Program-made: the position numbers and the translations under genes
NCBI RefSeq assembly: GCF_014397245.1
Contig: NZ_JACLHY010000002.1
Coordinates: forward strand, 291,351-355,350
Length of the DNA: 64,000 nt
From: Arenibacter arenosicollis
Lineage (GTDB): Bacteria; Bacteroidota; Bacteroidia; Flavobacteriales; Flavobacteriaceae
Direction: 5' to 3'
Shown: in pieces, positions 1 through 10,000 of the stretch
Position numbering within the stretch: position 1 is the first letter of the stretch
How the letters are laid out: each line of letters starts with the position of its first letter
The notes under the pieces: model-generated
The model's database searches: none
Seen by the model: only the letters and a program-made list of their open reading frames with translations
What the model was told of the DNA's origin: nothing

Positions 1-464
1 GGAAAGGTAATTTTGGCAAGTTTCCTATGCGCCTCATACTTCTTAAGGTATGCCTTTGCATAGGTGCGCAAAACCAAAGGTATAATTACAATGGAAAGAA
101 TAATATGGGTGATCAAAATAAAGAAATAGATATACTTAACAACGCCTTCCCCTCCAAATGAAGTAGAATCCGAAGTCATATGATAGGCAACATACATAAC
201 TAAAAATGCCAAGGACAATAAAACACAGCCGGTCATTAGCTTTTGATGCAACTCCAACTTACCATTTTTAACAGCAATGACCGCAATAATCAATAAAATG
301 GCGGTAAAACCATTTACAGAGGCATAAATGGGCGGTAAAAAGCTCAAAGGCTCCACGTTTGGCAGTTTTACCCCAAAAAGTATTGCAACCACTACTGGTA
401 TTATAACAGATACCAGGTTGATTATCTTATTGAATTTTTTTTCCTTTAACGCAATTGCATCCAT
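1..464 (-). CDS. DUF420 family membrane protein, C-terminus cut by window edge
   Basis: The reading frame starts at ATG 464-462 and stays open to base 1, giving about 154 residues without a stop, so the C-terminus lies outside the window. It shows four strongly hydrophobic segments and histidines between them (for example ELHQKL and YVAYHMTSD), as in DUF420 proteins, which are small membrane proteins encoded with cytochrome oxidase and Sco genes in Bacteroidetes. The start overlaps the stop of the upstream Sco gene by one base (TAATG), so the two are translationally coupled. The role is unknown; a part in oxidase assembly is inferred only from the neighbours. Confidence 0.8.
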   Translation of the reverse strand, partial: MDAIALKEKKFNKIINLVSVIIPVVVAILFGVKLPNVEPLSFLPPIYASVNGFTAILLIIAVIAVKNGKLELHQKLMTGCVLLSLAFLVMYVAYHMTSDSTSFGGEGVVKYIYFFILITHIILSIVIIPLVLRTYAKAYLKKYEAHRKLAKITF

Positions 465-1192
465 TATTCTTCCAACAATTTTTTAATATCCTCTTTCAGA
501 ATTGATATTTGCTCCTTTTCCCCATGATCATTTTCACCTTCTTCTTCGGTAATGGTTCCCCGGTAGTATACAATTGGATTTCCAAAGCTATCCACCCTAG
601 AGCGTATATAGCCATTTTTATCTACCAATGCAAAAAGGCCCGCATGTTCAAAGCCACCTTCCGCAGCTGGAACTTCAGCTGCAAAAATACTAAATCCCGT
701 ATTGGCCAAGGTATAAATATCGTTAAGGTTCCCCGTCAACAAATGCCAGTCCATATTATCTATTCCGTACTCTTCGGCATATTTCTTTAATACTTCCGGC
801 GTATCATAATCGGGGTTTATGGTAAATGAAGCCACACCGAGATTGTCAATACCTTTAAATTCCTCTTGAATCTGCACCAAATTTTTGTTCATTATTGGGC
901 AAATGGTTGGGCAGGTCGTAAAAAAGAATTCCACAAGATAAACCTTGCCTTTATAATCATCATTGGTGATCATTAGGCTATCTTGGTCAATAAAGGCAAA
1001 AGGGGGTACTTTTCGCTTTTCACCGTTCATTTCCACAAATGCCAATTTCTCATTAGCACCCTTCAGGTTCAACCTATCATTTTCCACCACATATCCACCT
1101 TGCACCCGTTCAATAATTCTGGGAATAAAGATTATTCCAAAAACCAGGATTACCAATGAAACCCAAACATAAGAGTATTTATTCTTTTGCAT
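464..1192 (-). CDS. Sco1/SenC/PrrC family copper chaperone
   Basis: A 242-residue protein with an N-terminal membrane anchor (about residues 8-25) and a thioredoxin-fold domain facing the periplasm. The copper site is visible: Cys94 and Cys98 in TTCPTICP, plus His183 in FEHAGLF. Sco proteins carry copper to the CuA centre of oxidase subunit II, or act as thiol reductases for it. The gene overlaps its neighbours by one base at both ends (TAATG at 464 and at 1192), marking a tightly coupled three-gene set with the cysteine-less protein upstream and the DUF420 protein downstream. The CuA subunit it would serve (CtaC) is encoded 26 kb away. Confidence 0.93.
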   Translation of the reverse strand: MQKNKYSYVWVSLVILVFGIIFIPRIIERVQGGYVVENDRLNLKGANEKLAFVEMNGEKRKVPPFAFIDQDSLMITNDDYKGKVYLVEFFFTTCPTICPIMNKNLVQIQEEFKGIDNLGVASFTINPDYDTPEVLKKYAEEYGIDNMDWHLLTGNLNDIYTLANTGFSIFAAEVPAAEGGFEHAGLFALVDKNGYIRSRVDSFGNPIVYYRGTITEEEGENDHGEKEQISILKEDIKKLLEE

Positions 1193-1824
1193 TATTTTAT
1201 CCTATCAGCATTATTCTTTTTTAGGGCCATACGATATTCGGCCAATATAATCTTCACATCATCCTCCATCTTATTGTTTAGGTCAGCTACCGAGGAGGTA
1301 TCAAATCCATATTTGATGCCGTCATCCTCATCATCGTCCCTTCCACGTAAAACCCTTTTCTTATCAATAATGAACACATAGGGAGTACCAAGCTGATTGT
1401 CCAATCTTAGGTTTGTCTTTAGGCTATTGAACATTGCATGAATTTCATTTTCAGTCCCAAAAACAAATTTCCATTTTTCCACGTCCGCCAATTGTTCCAA
1501 TTCCTTTTTCAATTCTTCCACGCCCTGCTCCGTACCTTTAGGCATTATCATGACAAATTGAAAATCCTCGAACTCGTTAAAGCGCTTGTAAATTTTTTGG
1601 TTTAAGTTAAAGGCATTGCCTTTTTTGCTTTCCACATCTTTCCCAAGAAATCCGAGTACCGAAATCTTACCTTCCAAGGAAATATCGTTCGGGGCAAAAT
1701 CCAATTCCGAAACATTCTCGGTCAAAGTTGCCAACTTACCAAAGTTTGTAATACCTGTAGCGAAAAAAAGGTATATCACAATGGGCAAGACAAATAGGGT
1801 TATCAGTACTATTGCTTTCTTCAT
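1192..1824 (-). CDS. Sco/thioredoxin-like membrane-anchored protein without cysteines
   Basis: A 210-residue protein with one N-terminal membrane segment (residues 4-22). The layout after it resembles a thioredoxin fold: a strand at KISVLGFLG, a helix, a strand at FQFVMIMP, and a later TPYVFIIDKK segment like the cis-proline loop of Sco and thioredoxin proteins. There is no cysteine anywhere in the sequence, so it cannot bind copper or do thiol chemistry in the Sco way. The C-terminal part is very acidic (RDDDEDDG). Its stop overlaps the Sco start (TAATG). I infer a structural or partner role in oxidase assembly; the fold call is from pattern only. Confidence 0.75.
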   Translation of the reverse strand: MKKAIVLITLFVLPIVIYLFFATGITNFGKLATLTENVSELDFAPNDISLEGKISVLGFLGKDVESKKGNAFNLNQKIYKRFNEFEDFQFVMIMPKGTEQGVEELKKELEQLADVEKWKFVFGTENEIHAMFNSLKTNLRLDNQLGTPYVFIIDKKRVLRGRDDDEDDGIKYGFDTSSVADLNNKMEDDVKIILAEYRMALKKNNADRIK

Positions 1825-1915
1825 CTAATATATATTAGCTTCCAAAATTACAGTTTGGTTAAAAAACATATTTCTCCCCTGTAAAATCAGTATAAACCGA
1901 ATTGGTGCAAAAATA

Positions 1916-1943
1916 AAAAAGACGGTTGTTATACCGTCTTTTT
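1916..1943 (-). terminator. Rho-independent terminator after oxidase subunit IV gene
   Basis: GACGGT at 1921-1926 pairs with ACCGTC at 1933-1938; flanking A/T runs extend the stem to 11 bp. On the minus strand the stem is followed by a T run, 18 bases past the stop of the subunit IV gene. It separates the oxidase subunit genes from the Sco group. Confidence 0.88.
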
Positions 1944-1960
1944 AAGCTGTTAATTATTCG

Positions 1961-2344
1961 TTAGAAGTTCCACTTAACAAAACCGTCAGTGTAAACGTGG
2001 TATATATAATCTGCCTCAAAGAGAAGGATAAAAATAAGATAGGCCACCAAGAATATAGGGGTCCAAACAATGGCTCTTCTCAAAGAGCTCTTCTCGTCCC
2101 TAAGGTGCATAAAGTCCCAAGCAATATAATAGGCCTTAACCAATGTTAATATAATGAAGATCCAATTCAAAACCTTCATTCCCAAGAAATATGAATGAGT
2201 CAATGCCTCAGGCTTAGCAATCCCCAACCCCACTTCAACTATAGTCACCAAAGTTAGGAATATTAATACACCCCATATTTTTTGGGTGTTGGACTTAAAT
2301 TTCAACAGACCTCTAAATATTTCGAGTTTATGTTCGTGTGCCAT
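1961..2344 (-). CDS. Cytochrome c oxidase subunit IV family protein
   Basis: A 127-residue protein with three membrane segments (about residues 24-43, 56-74 and 92-115) and the pattern FLGMKVLNWIFIILTLVKAYYIAWDFMHL typical of prokaryotic oxidase subunit IV (CtaF/CyoD-like; longest motif quoted in part: MHLRDEKSSLRRAI follows the second helix). The subunit stabilises the oxidase and has no redox centre. It follows the larger subunit III gene after 55 bases and is followed by a terminator, so it is the last gene of the ctaB operon. Confidence 0.88.
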   Translation of the reverse strand: MAHEHKLEIFRGLLKFKSNTQKIWGVLIFLTLVTIVEVGLGIAKPEALTHSYFLGMKVLNWIFIILTLVKAYYIAWDFMHLRDEKSSLRRAIVWTPIFLVAYLIFILLFEADYIYHVYTDGFVKWNF

Positions 2345-2399
2345 TTCTAATTATATTTTTAATGTATACTTTTAATGATAAATAATAAATCCCAATAAA

Positions 2400-3374
2400 C
2401 TATACCAAGTAGAAGAAGGTAAATACAAATACCCATACCAAATCTACAAAGTGCCAGTACAATCCAACTTTTTCCACCATTTCATAATGTCCCCTTCGCT
2501 CATAAGTACCAAGAATAACATTAAAAAAGATAATACAGTTGATTATAACACCGGAAAAAACGTGAAAACCGTGAAATCCAGTGATAAAGAAAAAGAAATC
2601 GGCGAACAACCTACTGCCGTACTCATTGCGCACCAGATTGGCCCCTTCCACTACAAGAACAGCATCATTTAGTTTTTTCAAGGTTTCATCCCTTGTCAAA
2701 ACAGTTTTGTGACCATCTTCATTTATTAATTCGGTACGAATAAGGACATTCGGATTGGACTTCACCCCTTCAGCTACTTCGTTTAAGGAATAACTTGGTA
2801 AGCCCTGGCCTTCGTAGTACCAAACTCCGTTTTTCTTTTCATGATCTACCCTCTCATCTGGAATTGTTTCCGCAAAATCGCGTAAAGCCAGACGTTCTCC
2901 TGAATCTGCATTAACAAATTGCAAGATTCTACCACCTTTGGTTTCCAAAGCACCAAAATCACCCTTTATAAAGGTAGCCCATTCCCATGCTTGTGAACCT
3001 ACGAATATAGCTCCCCCAATTATAGTAAGGAACATGAACCAGATCACCTTTGTCTTTTGTAATTTATGTCCGGCATCAACAGCCAATACCATGGTCACCG
3101 AGGACATAATCAAAATAAAGGTCATGAATGCCACGTAATACATAGGATAATTCCCATGAAAAAACGGAACGTGTGTAAACACCTCATCGGCAATTGGCCA
3201 AGTTTCTATAAACTTAAATCTCGAAAAACCGTATGCAGCAAGAAAGCCAGAAAACGTCAAAGCATCGGAGACAAGAAAAAACCACATCATTAACTTTCCG
3301 TAACTAGCGCCTAGAGGTTGATTTCCCCCACCCCAGACATTTTCTTCTGTACCCGTAGTAACCGTAGAATCCAT
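2400..3374 (-). CDS. Cytochrome c oxidase subunit III, long form with a large soluble insert
   Basis: A 324-residue heme-copper oxidase subunit III. The family signs are GKLMMWFFLVSDALTFSGF at the start, and FFITGFHGFHVFSGVI then YWHFVDLVWVFVF near the C-terminus. Between helices there is a polar insert of roughly 95 residues (about 140-235), starting after the TFIKGDFGALETKGGR segment. Bacteroidetes oxidases often have such a long subunit III; its role is not known to me. It has its own promoter-like sequence just upstream (3405-3433) and follows a second, short subunit III gene, so the locus encodes two subunit III paralogues. Confidence 0.92.
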   Translation of the reverse strand: MDSTVTTGTEENVWGGGNQPLGASYGKLMMWFFLVSDALTFSGFLAAYGFSRFKFIETWPIADEVFTHVPFFHGNYPMYYVAFMTFILIMSSVTMVLAVDAGHKLQKTKVIWFMFLTIIGGAIFVGSQAWEWATFIKGDFGALETKGGRILQFVNADSGERLALRDFAETIPDERVDHEKKNGVWYYEGQGLPSYSLNEVAEGVKSNPNVLIRTELINEDGHKTVLTRDETLKKLNDAVLVVEGANLVRNEYGSRLFADFFFFITGFHGFHVFSGVIINCIIFFNVILGTYERRGHYEMVEKVGLYWHFVDLVWVFVFTFFYLV

Positions 3375-3404
3375 ATAACAATTATAGCGTTAATAAAATT
3401 TTCA

Positions 3405-3433
3405 CAAATTTACATTTTTTTCGGCTAAACAAA
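3405..3433 (-). promoter_or_regulatory. Bacteroidetes-type promoter before long subunit III gene
   Basis: On the minus strand, TTTG (3433-3430), a 17-base gap, then TAAATTTG (3412-3405), matching TTTG...TAnnTTTG. It lies 31 bases upstream of the start codon at 3374 in the 147-base gap after the short subunit III gene, so the two downstream genes can be expressed apart from ctaB. Confidence 0.65.
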
Positions 3434-3521
3434 ATTTTTGCCTTTTAAAAATGGCAAAAAAAACCCATTCTAAATAAGCATGCCGGTATTACCTTCTAAT
3501 AACCAAAGAAATAGGCCTTAT

Positions 3522-4103
3522 TTAGCTTACGAAATACATGAACAGAATTAAATAAACCCAAAGAATATCCAAAAAATGCCAAAATGTAGCTCCAAGTTCC
3601 AAGCCAAGCATTTCCTTGGAAGAATACTTATTTCGCAAGTGATTGGCAATAACTACCAAAAGAGAAATAATCCCGGCAACTACATGCACAATATGCACAG
3701 CAGCTATTAAGAAAACGTAAGACATTTTAATATTACTTGTAGGACCGGTAAAATAGTACCCATTGGCCACCATCTGGGAAAATCCATTAAATTGAAGTAC
3801 TACAAATGCAATACCCAAGCCCAAAGTCAACAACAACCAATTGGTACACTGCTTAACCTTATCTTGCTTGATGGCTTTTTTGGCCATAATATAAGTTATA
3901 CTACTTATAATTATAACAATAGTGCTAACCAAAAACGAAGATGGCAAAGCCAAATCCTTGATCCAATCTTCCCTAGAACTACTAACTATATAGGCACTGG
4001 TCCAACCTGCAAACCCCATAAGTAAGCTAACAATTCCGAACCAGAGCATCATCTTTTTCGCCCTATCGTTCTTTTCTTTTCCTGTACCTTGAGTTAAGTC
4101 CAT
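3522..4103 (-). CDS. Cytochrome c oxidase subunit III, short form
   Basis: A 193-residue member of the heme-copper oxidase subunit III family with five hydrophobic segments. The C-terminal signature is present: VFLIAAVHIVHVVAGI followed by LGATFWHFLDILWVYL. It begins 5 bases after the ctaB stop, so it is co-transcribed with ctaB. It has no large insert, unlike the paralogue downstream. Which of the two associates with the CtaC/CtaD core, or whether both do, cannot be told from sequence. Confidence 0.92.
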   Translation of the reverse strand: MDLTQGTGKEKNDRAKKMMLWFGIVSLLMGFAGWTSAYIVSSSREDWIKDLALPSSFLVSTIVIIISSITYIMAKKAIKQDKVKQCTNWLLLTLGLGIAFVVLQFNGFSQMVANGYYFTGPTSNIKMSYVFLIAAVHIVHVVAGIISLLVVIANHLRNKYSSKEMLGLELGATFWHFLDILWVYLILFMYFVS

Positions 4104-4108
4104 CCTTA

Positions 4109-5008
4109 TTAAATAAATTTATCCATTACGTATACCACCTGCATCAAGGTGATATAACTTACACTAGCCAACATTAATTTCCTTGCGGAAACATTATCCC
4201 TTTTTTCATATAATCTAAAAGCGAAGAATAACATAACCAATCCCATTAAAAAGACGATTACCGCAGCAACAAGGGATAATTGCAATCTTCCTGTAAAACC
4301 AAATACCGGAATCACTGAAATGATTATCATCCATATGGTATACATAATTATCTGCAATGCGGTACCCTTATCCTTTTTACCAGTGGGAAGCATTTTAAAA
4401 CCTCCTTTTTTATAGTCCTCATCCAACATCCAACCCAAAGCCCAGAAATGTGGAAACTGCCAAAAGAACTGTATCATAAACAATGTCCCTGGTTCTATCC
4501 CAAAATTATCTGTAGCCGCTACCCACCCCAACATAAAGGGAATGGCACCTGGAAAAGCCCCAACAAAGACAGCTAAGGGAGTTATAGTTTTTAATGGCGT
4601 ATATACACTGGTGTACAAAAAGATGGAGATCGCTCCGAACATGGCCGTCTTGGGATTCAGGAAATACAAAGCCACTATTCCCAAAATTGTCATCAGCACT
4701 GCAATGGTCATAGCCGTGTTAACAGACATTCTCCCTGCCGGTATAGGTCTGTTCTTGGTACGACTCATTAACGCATCCAAGTCTTTTTCTATAATTTGAT
4801 TATAGGCATTGGAAGCACCCACCATACAATATCCGCCAAACGCCAAAAGAAGAACCGATAAAAAATTAATTTCAATAGCACCAAGAAAATACCCTGCTAT
4901 GGAAGAAAAAACTACACTGACTGCTAGCCTTGCTTTGGTAATTTCTTTAAAATCAGAAAAATATACCGCTAAAGAGGTACTTTTTACTGAACTGACCGCC
5001 GTTTTCAT
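4109..5008 (-). CDS. ctaB: Protoheme IX farnesyltransferase (heme O synthase)
   Basis: A 299-residue polytopic UbiA-family prenyltransferase. It transfers a farnesyl group to heme B to make heme O, the precursor of heme A for the oxidase. The first substrate motif (SNAYNQIIEKDLDALMSRT, about residues 66-84) carries the expected Asn and Asp residues, followed by KNRPIP; the second cytoplasmic loop has FWALGWMLDEDYKKGGFKML. Eight or nine membrane segments fit the family. It heads an operon with two subunit III genes and subunit IV, and a promoter-like sequence lies directly upstream. Confidence 0.95.
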   Translation of the reverse strand: MKTAVSSVKSTSLAVYFSDFKEITKARLAVSVVFSSIAGYFLGAIEINFLSVLLLAFGGYCMVGASNAYNQIIEKDLDALMSRTKNRPIPAGRMSVNTAMTIAVLMTILGIVALYFLNPKTAMFGAISIFLYTSVYTPLKTITPLAVFVGAFPGAIPFMLGWVAATDNFGIEPGTLFMIQFFWQFPHFWALGWMLDEDYKKGGFKMLPTGKKDKGTALQIIMYTIWMIIISVIPVFGFTGRLQLSLVAAVIVFLMGLVMLFFAFRLYEKRDNVSARKLMLASVSYITLMQVVYVMDKFI

Positions 5009-5029
5009 TTACATTTTTTAAAGGGATCG

Positions 5030-5060
5030 CAAAGATACACCTCATTGGAATTTTTTGCAA
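5030..5060 (-). promoter_or_regulatory. Promoter of the ctaB-oxidase subunit operon
   Basis: On the minus strand TTGC (5060-5057), about 20 bases, then TATCTTTG (5037-5030), which matches TAnnTTTG. The expected start of transcription is near 5023, about 15 bases before the ctaB start codon. Confidence 0.65.
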
Positions 5061-5181
5061 CCAAATAAACATGTTTATCTTAATTAACGGTCAAAGCAGC
5101 ATTAATTCCAAATAATAATATATCGTCAAAGAATTTATAATTTCCATTCTTTGACATAATTGGCCATAAATTATAGGGAAT

Positions 5182-5213
5182 AAAAAAATCCCGAGCCAAG
5201 GCCCGGGATTTTA
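5182..5213 (-). terminator. Terminator after tonB
   Basis: The inverted repeat AATCCCG...CGGGATT (one internal mismatch, inner GCC/GGC pairs) is followed on the minus strand by a run of seven T. It lies 25 bases past the TonB stop. Confidence 0.85.
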
Positions 5214-5237
5214 AATATAGTGATGATTCCTATCTTA

Positions 5238-5948
5238 TTATTGTAATTTAAAGGTAATTGGAATACTAAATGGAACACGAACAGCTCTACCTCTTTGCTT
5301 TCCTGGGGTCATCTTAGGCAATTTACCAATAATCCTTGCAGCCTCTTCCTCCAAGTTTTTATCAGGACCTCTCATCCTTACGTTCCCGATACTTCCATCC
5401 TTTTGGATAACGAACATTACGTTAACCCTTCCTTGAACTCCCATTTCCTGGGCAATTTCTGGGTAACGGAAGTTTTTACCTATGTGCTTTTGCATCATTG
5501 AGTTAAAACAATCCCTTAACTTACTTTTTGGCTCGTTTTCACAACCTGGAAAAATTGGAACATCCTCGATAACCGCGAAAGGAACATCCACATCTTCCTC
5601 AATCTCTTCAACTTCAACATCAGCAACTTCTATCACTTCTTCCTCCTGGCTAGTTTCAGTAGATTCGATTACAGTTTCTTCAACTTCCTCCTCATCCTCA
5701 ACAACCTCGATAATCTCGGGAGCAGCTGGTGGCGGTGGTGGCGGCGGTGTCTTAATTTGCTCGGTCATTGGAACTTCTTCGTCCAAAGTATCCTCCACAT
5801 TCATGGTATAATCAAAATTGTTATCATCGTCATAGGTCTTCCATTCAAAAGCTATGTACGTCAACAGCATAACCAGCACAAGACCAATAACGAAATAAAG
5901 TCCGCTATTTCTTGTTAAATCTGCCTTAGGATTCTTTTTAAGTTCCAT
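5238..5948 (-). CDS. TonB family energy transducer
   Basis: A 236-residue protein: short cytoplasmic N-terminus, one membrane helix (about 18-35), a proline run (TPPPPPPPAAP, about 69-79), a very acidic linker rich in Glu and Val, and a C-terminal TonB domain (about 150-236) with YPEIAQEMGVQGRVNVMFVI and the IPITFKL ending. TonB passes energy from ExbB/ExbD to outer-membrane receptors. No exbB or exbD gene is adjacent. The acidic spacer in place of the usual Pro/Lys-rich one is common in Bacteroidetes TonB proteins. It is transcribed alone, ending in a strong terminator. Confidence 0.92.
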   Translation of the reverse strand: MELKKNPKADLTRNSGLYFVIGLVLVMLLTYIAFEWKTYDDDNNFDYTMNVEDTLDEEVPMTEQIKTPPPPPPPAAPEIIEVVEDEEEVEETVIESTETSQEEEVIEVADVEVEEIEEDVDVPFAVIEDVPIFPGCENEPKSKLRDCFNSMMQKHIGKNFRYPEIAQEMGVQGRVNVMFVIQKDGSIGNVRMRGPDKNLEEEAARIIGKLPKMTPGKQRGRAVRVPFSIPITFKLQ

Positions 5949-6190
5949 AATTCTTAATTTTTAATGTTCGCTAATTTATATATTTATTTTATCTGTTTAA
6001 AACTTTTTGTTAAAAAAAATACAAATAAATTTAAACAGTGCATTGGGTTCCAAACATCACTTTCATTTGTTACTACAGGCGCCGATCAAGGCCACAATGT
6101 GGATTCCACACATCTTCAATTACATTTGACTAAGAACCAGAAAGTTACACCCCTTAATTTGAAATACTTCCCAAATTACTCAAAAAAATA

Positions 6191-6619
6191 TTATTTCAAC
6201 CACTTTAAAGAAGTTTTTCCAGAGAACATGTACTTTACTGCAAAACTTCCAAATAAGGCCCCAGAGCTATTCGCCAAAACATCCAACAAATCGGGATCTC
6301 TATCAATCGTAGCTACACCTTGCAATACCTCAATAACTATACCATAAACTACAGCGTATATAATTATTTTTACCAAGGCTTTTCCCAAGGGAATACTCCT
6401 ACGATCTATTTCCCTAAAAGACAAACATCCTAAAACGGTAAACCCAAAATAAAAAGTAAAATGCACCAGTTTGTCGAAATGGGGAATAGCTATTGAAGGA
6501 ATACTTTCTTCTTCAAAAGAAAATAAGCTGAGCAGTGTAATGAACACCACCCAGCTTATAAATACTATAGTAAAAAAATATTTTTTAAGCACCCACGAGT
6601 TCTTTGTAAGCCGCATCAC
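6191..6619 (-). CDS. VanZ-like family membrane protein
   Basis: A 142-residue protein with four membrane segments. The VanZ-like pattern is visible: [18 protein letters not shown], then [10 protein letters not shown] and the acidic [18 protein letters not shown] motif, where conserved Asp/Asn residues occur in this family. The frame overlaps the end of gcvH by 35 bases if the ATG at 6619 is used; a GTG start near 6592 would shorten this to a few bases. Function is unknown; the name comes from a teicoplanin-resistance protein but does not imply resistance. It is coupled to gcvH. Confidence 0.85.
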   Translation of the reverse strand: MMRLTKNSWVLKKYFFTIVFISWVVFITLLSLFSFEEESIPSIAIPHFDKLVHFTFYFGFTVLGCLSFREIDRRSIPLGKALVKIIIYAVVYGIVIEVLQGVATIDRDPDLLDVLANSSGALFGSFAVKYMFSGKTSLKWLK

Positions 6620-6965
6620 TAAGCAAACTCTCTATTTCGGACGAATCATTTATTTTAATTTTAATGATCCAACCTGCACCGTAAGGGTCTGTATTCACCT
6701 TTTCTGGCTCATCCTCTAGCGCCTCATTAAAAGCTTCTATTTCCCCACTTAAAGGAAGAAAAAGATCTGAAACTGTTTTCACGGCCTCAACGGTTCCAAA
6801 AACCTCATCCTTATCCAAGGTTTCATCCAAAGTCTCTACTTCTACATAAACAATATCCCCTAGTTCGCCTTGGGCAAAGTCTGTAATTCCCACTATAGCG
6901 GTATCGCCCTCTATTCTGACCCATTCATGGTCTTTTGTGTACTTTAAATCTGAAGGTATATTCAT
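6585..6965 (-). CDS. gcvH: Glycine cleavage system H protein
   Basis: A 126-residue lipoyl carrier protein. It shuttles the aminomethyl group between the P, T and L proteins of the glycine cleavage system. The lipoylation site is Lys63 in [12 protein letters not shown], and the family ends LPLSGE and [13 protein letters not shown] follow it. Length is normal. Genes for P, T and L proteins are not nearby, which is usual in Flavobacteriaceae. It is preceded by a strong promoter match and followed by the overlapping VanZ-like gene. Confidence 0.97.
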   Translation of the reverse strand: MNIPSDLKYTKDHEWVRIEGDTAIVGITDFAQGELGDIVYVEVETLDETLDKDEVFGTVEAVKTVSDLFLPLSGEIEAFNEALEDEPEKVNTDPYGAGWIIKIKINDSSEIESLLSDAAYKELVGA

Positions 6966-6986
6966 TATCTCAATTTGTTAAGGAAG

Positions 6987-7018
6987 CAAATGTAAAAGAA
7001 TATCTCTTGTTAATCAAA
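6987..7018 (-). promoter_or_regulatory. Promoter of gcvH
   Basis: On the minus strand TTTG (7018-7015), 20 bases, then TACATTTG (6994-6987), an exact TAnnTTTG match. The leader to the ATG at 6965 would be about 15 bases. Confidence 0.75.
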
Positions 7019-7089
7019 AAACTCATTTAAACTTTTTCACATACTTAAAAGTATCATCCTTTCAAGTACCTTTTCTTTTCTGGGCAAGA

Positions 7090-10000
7090 TTAGTTCCCGA
7101 AATTATACCTTAAGGTAAAACCTGTATTTATGGAAGTTTGTGGAAATGCCGTTGAAACAGCAAATTTGGAAAACGAATGATCGTAAAAGAACAGTGCATT
7201 TAAACTTTTGCTCAAGGCATAATCTGCCACAAATTTAACGGACACCAAATTTTGTCCTGAAGTAATTTGATTGTTATCAATATCCAAGTTTCGAATAATG
7301 GTAATATTGTCTCTTAGGGTTACGTCAGCCTTAAGATTTAAATCACCCTTTAAGCGTTGCTTCTCCCCTCCAATATTAGTTACAAATTTCACATCCTTGA
7401 AACGATAACCAAGTCCAACCGTATATTCCTTCCCATTGATCTCTGTCATTAAATTGTTATCAAAACTCAAGGACAATGCCCTATCCGTTCGAATCTCCGC
7501 AAGTATACTAAGCGAATTTTGCATTTCGAAATCGACCTTCACCAGCGGATTAAACTGATCAGTTAACACAACATTGTTCATAATGTTCACTGGCAAGAAA
7601 TCCTGGGTTTCCGGGTTTATGGGTTCCATTCCCTCATTGATCAATTGGGTACGCGCCAAATTGGTCTGAAAAGAATTTATACTGTAGGCCGACCTATATC
7701 CGTGGCTTATTGAAAAACGCTTGAATTTTTTCTTGAACCAAGGATTACGCATTAACCCTGTATATTTAATATTCCAGTTAGGAATTGGAATGTCCCTAAA
7801 AGCATCCAAACTTACCTTATTTGGATCCTTCCCTGTATATGCAGCAAAAAAGGCCGGTAACAAAACGTCCTGACTTGTCTTACCATATCTTTCCGGAAAA
7901 CCATCAGCATCTACCTCACCGGTATCATGGTTCCTTTCCGACACAATTCTATTGGCTACCGTTATCCGATTTTGTTTGAAGGTTTCAAAATTATCTGAAT
8001 TAAATTCATCACCTTGACTGAAGACCGTGCCAATCATTAAAGTCGAAATACTAAAGTTGCCATAGTTATTCCCCAGTAAATTCACATATTCAAATGCACT
8101 ATTGCCCATATCCTCCACATTAAAGGTCTCCTGATAACTCTCGGAAGATTGCCTATCCGCTACAAGATCAATGGTTAAATCCCGCGTTGGTTGGGCTGTG
8201 GCGGTTATATTCAACTGTTTATTGGTATTTTCTATATACTGCTGGTTAAACTCAGGAAAAGTGGTCAACCATCCATTCTTTGCCGCCTCAAACCTAACAT
8301 CGGCCTGACTACCAAAAACAAATCCTATGGTTGGCTTTGCGGTACCTATAAAACCGACCGACCTAGTATAACCGGGTAATACCTTACCATTATTTTGACT
8401 ATAAGTTACATTTACCCGTTTCACCATTGTCAACACATCCACAAAGGCATTATACCCGGCACTAGTCGACTTTTGAGTCTCTTTACTATTTTCTTTTGAT
8501 GCTGCGTTGCCACCTTTGTCCAAACGAACCGGTTTCTTAGCGGCACTTTTGGTATCCTTTCTGCCCAATCCTAGAAAATCATAGAATTTCTGCATGGTCA
8601 AGGAGGCCGTTAAATTATGTGTACTGGCATTCTGTACCGTATTGATATCCTCTCCGGCCACTTCGTTCAAAGCATCCCCTCCCCTTTGCCAATCAAAATT
8701 ACTGGTATAGGTATATTGGGCATTTATAAAACTGAAAGCGGGAATTTTGTTCAATGGCAATTCGTAATTCAATTGCATCTCTTGGGAATGTCTATTGGGT
8801 TCTCCCAAATCAAAAAATCCGTCCCATAGTCCCAAAGCCTGGTTAATTTCCGAGTCCGAATTTCCATCTTCCTCAAAATAGTTCCTAATTATATTATTAT
8901 TGGATGCCGTAAGGTTTAACCGCAAGGATTTTGTTAGGCTATAATTGATAGCATACTGCCAATTAAAAAGATAATTTCTTTGCTGCAGAAATGGCAAATC
9001 CAATTTTTCCACCCCAGGCTCAAAAACATCCCTGAACTTTTGTTGGTTAAAAGAGCGGTTTATATTGGATTGCAACGAAATACTGGCAGGCAAAACATTC
9101 AAATTTAAATCTTTCAGCCATTTCCAATACTTACCAGTAAACAAAGAATCTTTCTTCGCAAAAGGCTCCACTGGAGCAGGTCTAAAATTATGGTTGTACA
9201 CAAATCCGGTTACCACATTTTGATCCTTTAGTTCATCTATCTCAAAATCCCTATGGCTAACCTCATTATAGGAATAATTGAAGGTGAAGTTTTCTATATC
9301 GTAGAAGTTTGCTTCAGCTTCTTCCCCTCTATCCTTGCCGACCCCAATAAAATTGATACTGGTTCTCTTGGTATAATCTTCTCCCTGCTGCCTAATTGCC
9401 TCGGCATCTTCAGGTGTTTCCGCAGCAGCAATACGATCTTCCAATTTAAGATCATCATAGACAGGGTCGAATTCCGGAGTTATCACCTGTTCGGAAATAC
9501 CGTAATTAAATGGCAGTTGTATACCCCATTTTTTTGGAAACAATTGACCAATATTCACGTTGGTGACCACATCATAGGAGATGGCATCTTCACGTGCCCT
9601 TTCATTTGGCATTTGATCAATAGCACCGAATCCGGAAGTACTTTTACTACCTGTTGCGGATACACTTGCAAAATCTGCCATGTTCATATCCATTGCCGCA
9701 ATCGCTGCCCAACCCCCGTTATTATCCAAACCTGAAAGTCGCAATTCATTAAACCAGACCTCTCCCCTTGCTGGAAGGTTGTCATCGTTCTTCACCCCAA
9801 CCATCATACTTCGAATACTACCCAAAGAAGGGTTTCCACGAATACCGATACGCAATTTGCCAAGGGTTCTGGGATCAAATTCATTTACTTGAACCACTTC
9901 CCCATTATTTATTTCGTAATAATTAATTGTGTTTAGGGTCTGGGCTGCGATTCCGGCAGATTTCACCTTGGACAAATCGTCCAATGAAAGATCCAATTCA

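Noticed and set aside
5482..5811. Plus-strand Ser/Gly-rich frame opposite tonB
   Set aside because: Antisense to the acidic and proline-rich linker of TonB; no independent support.
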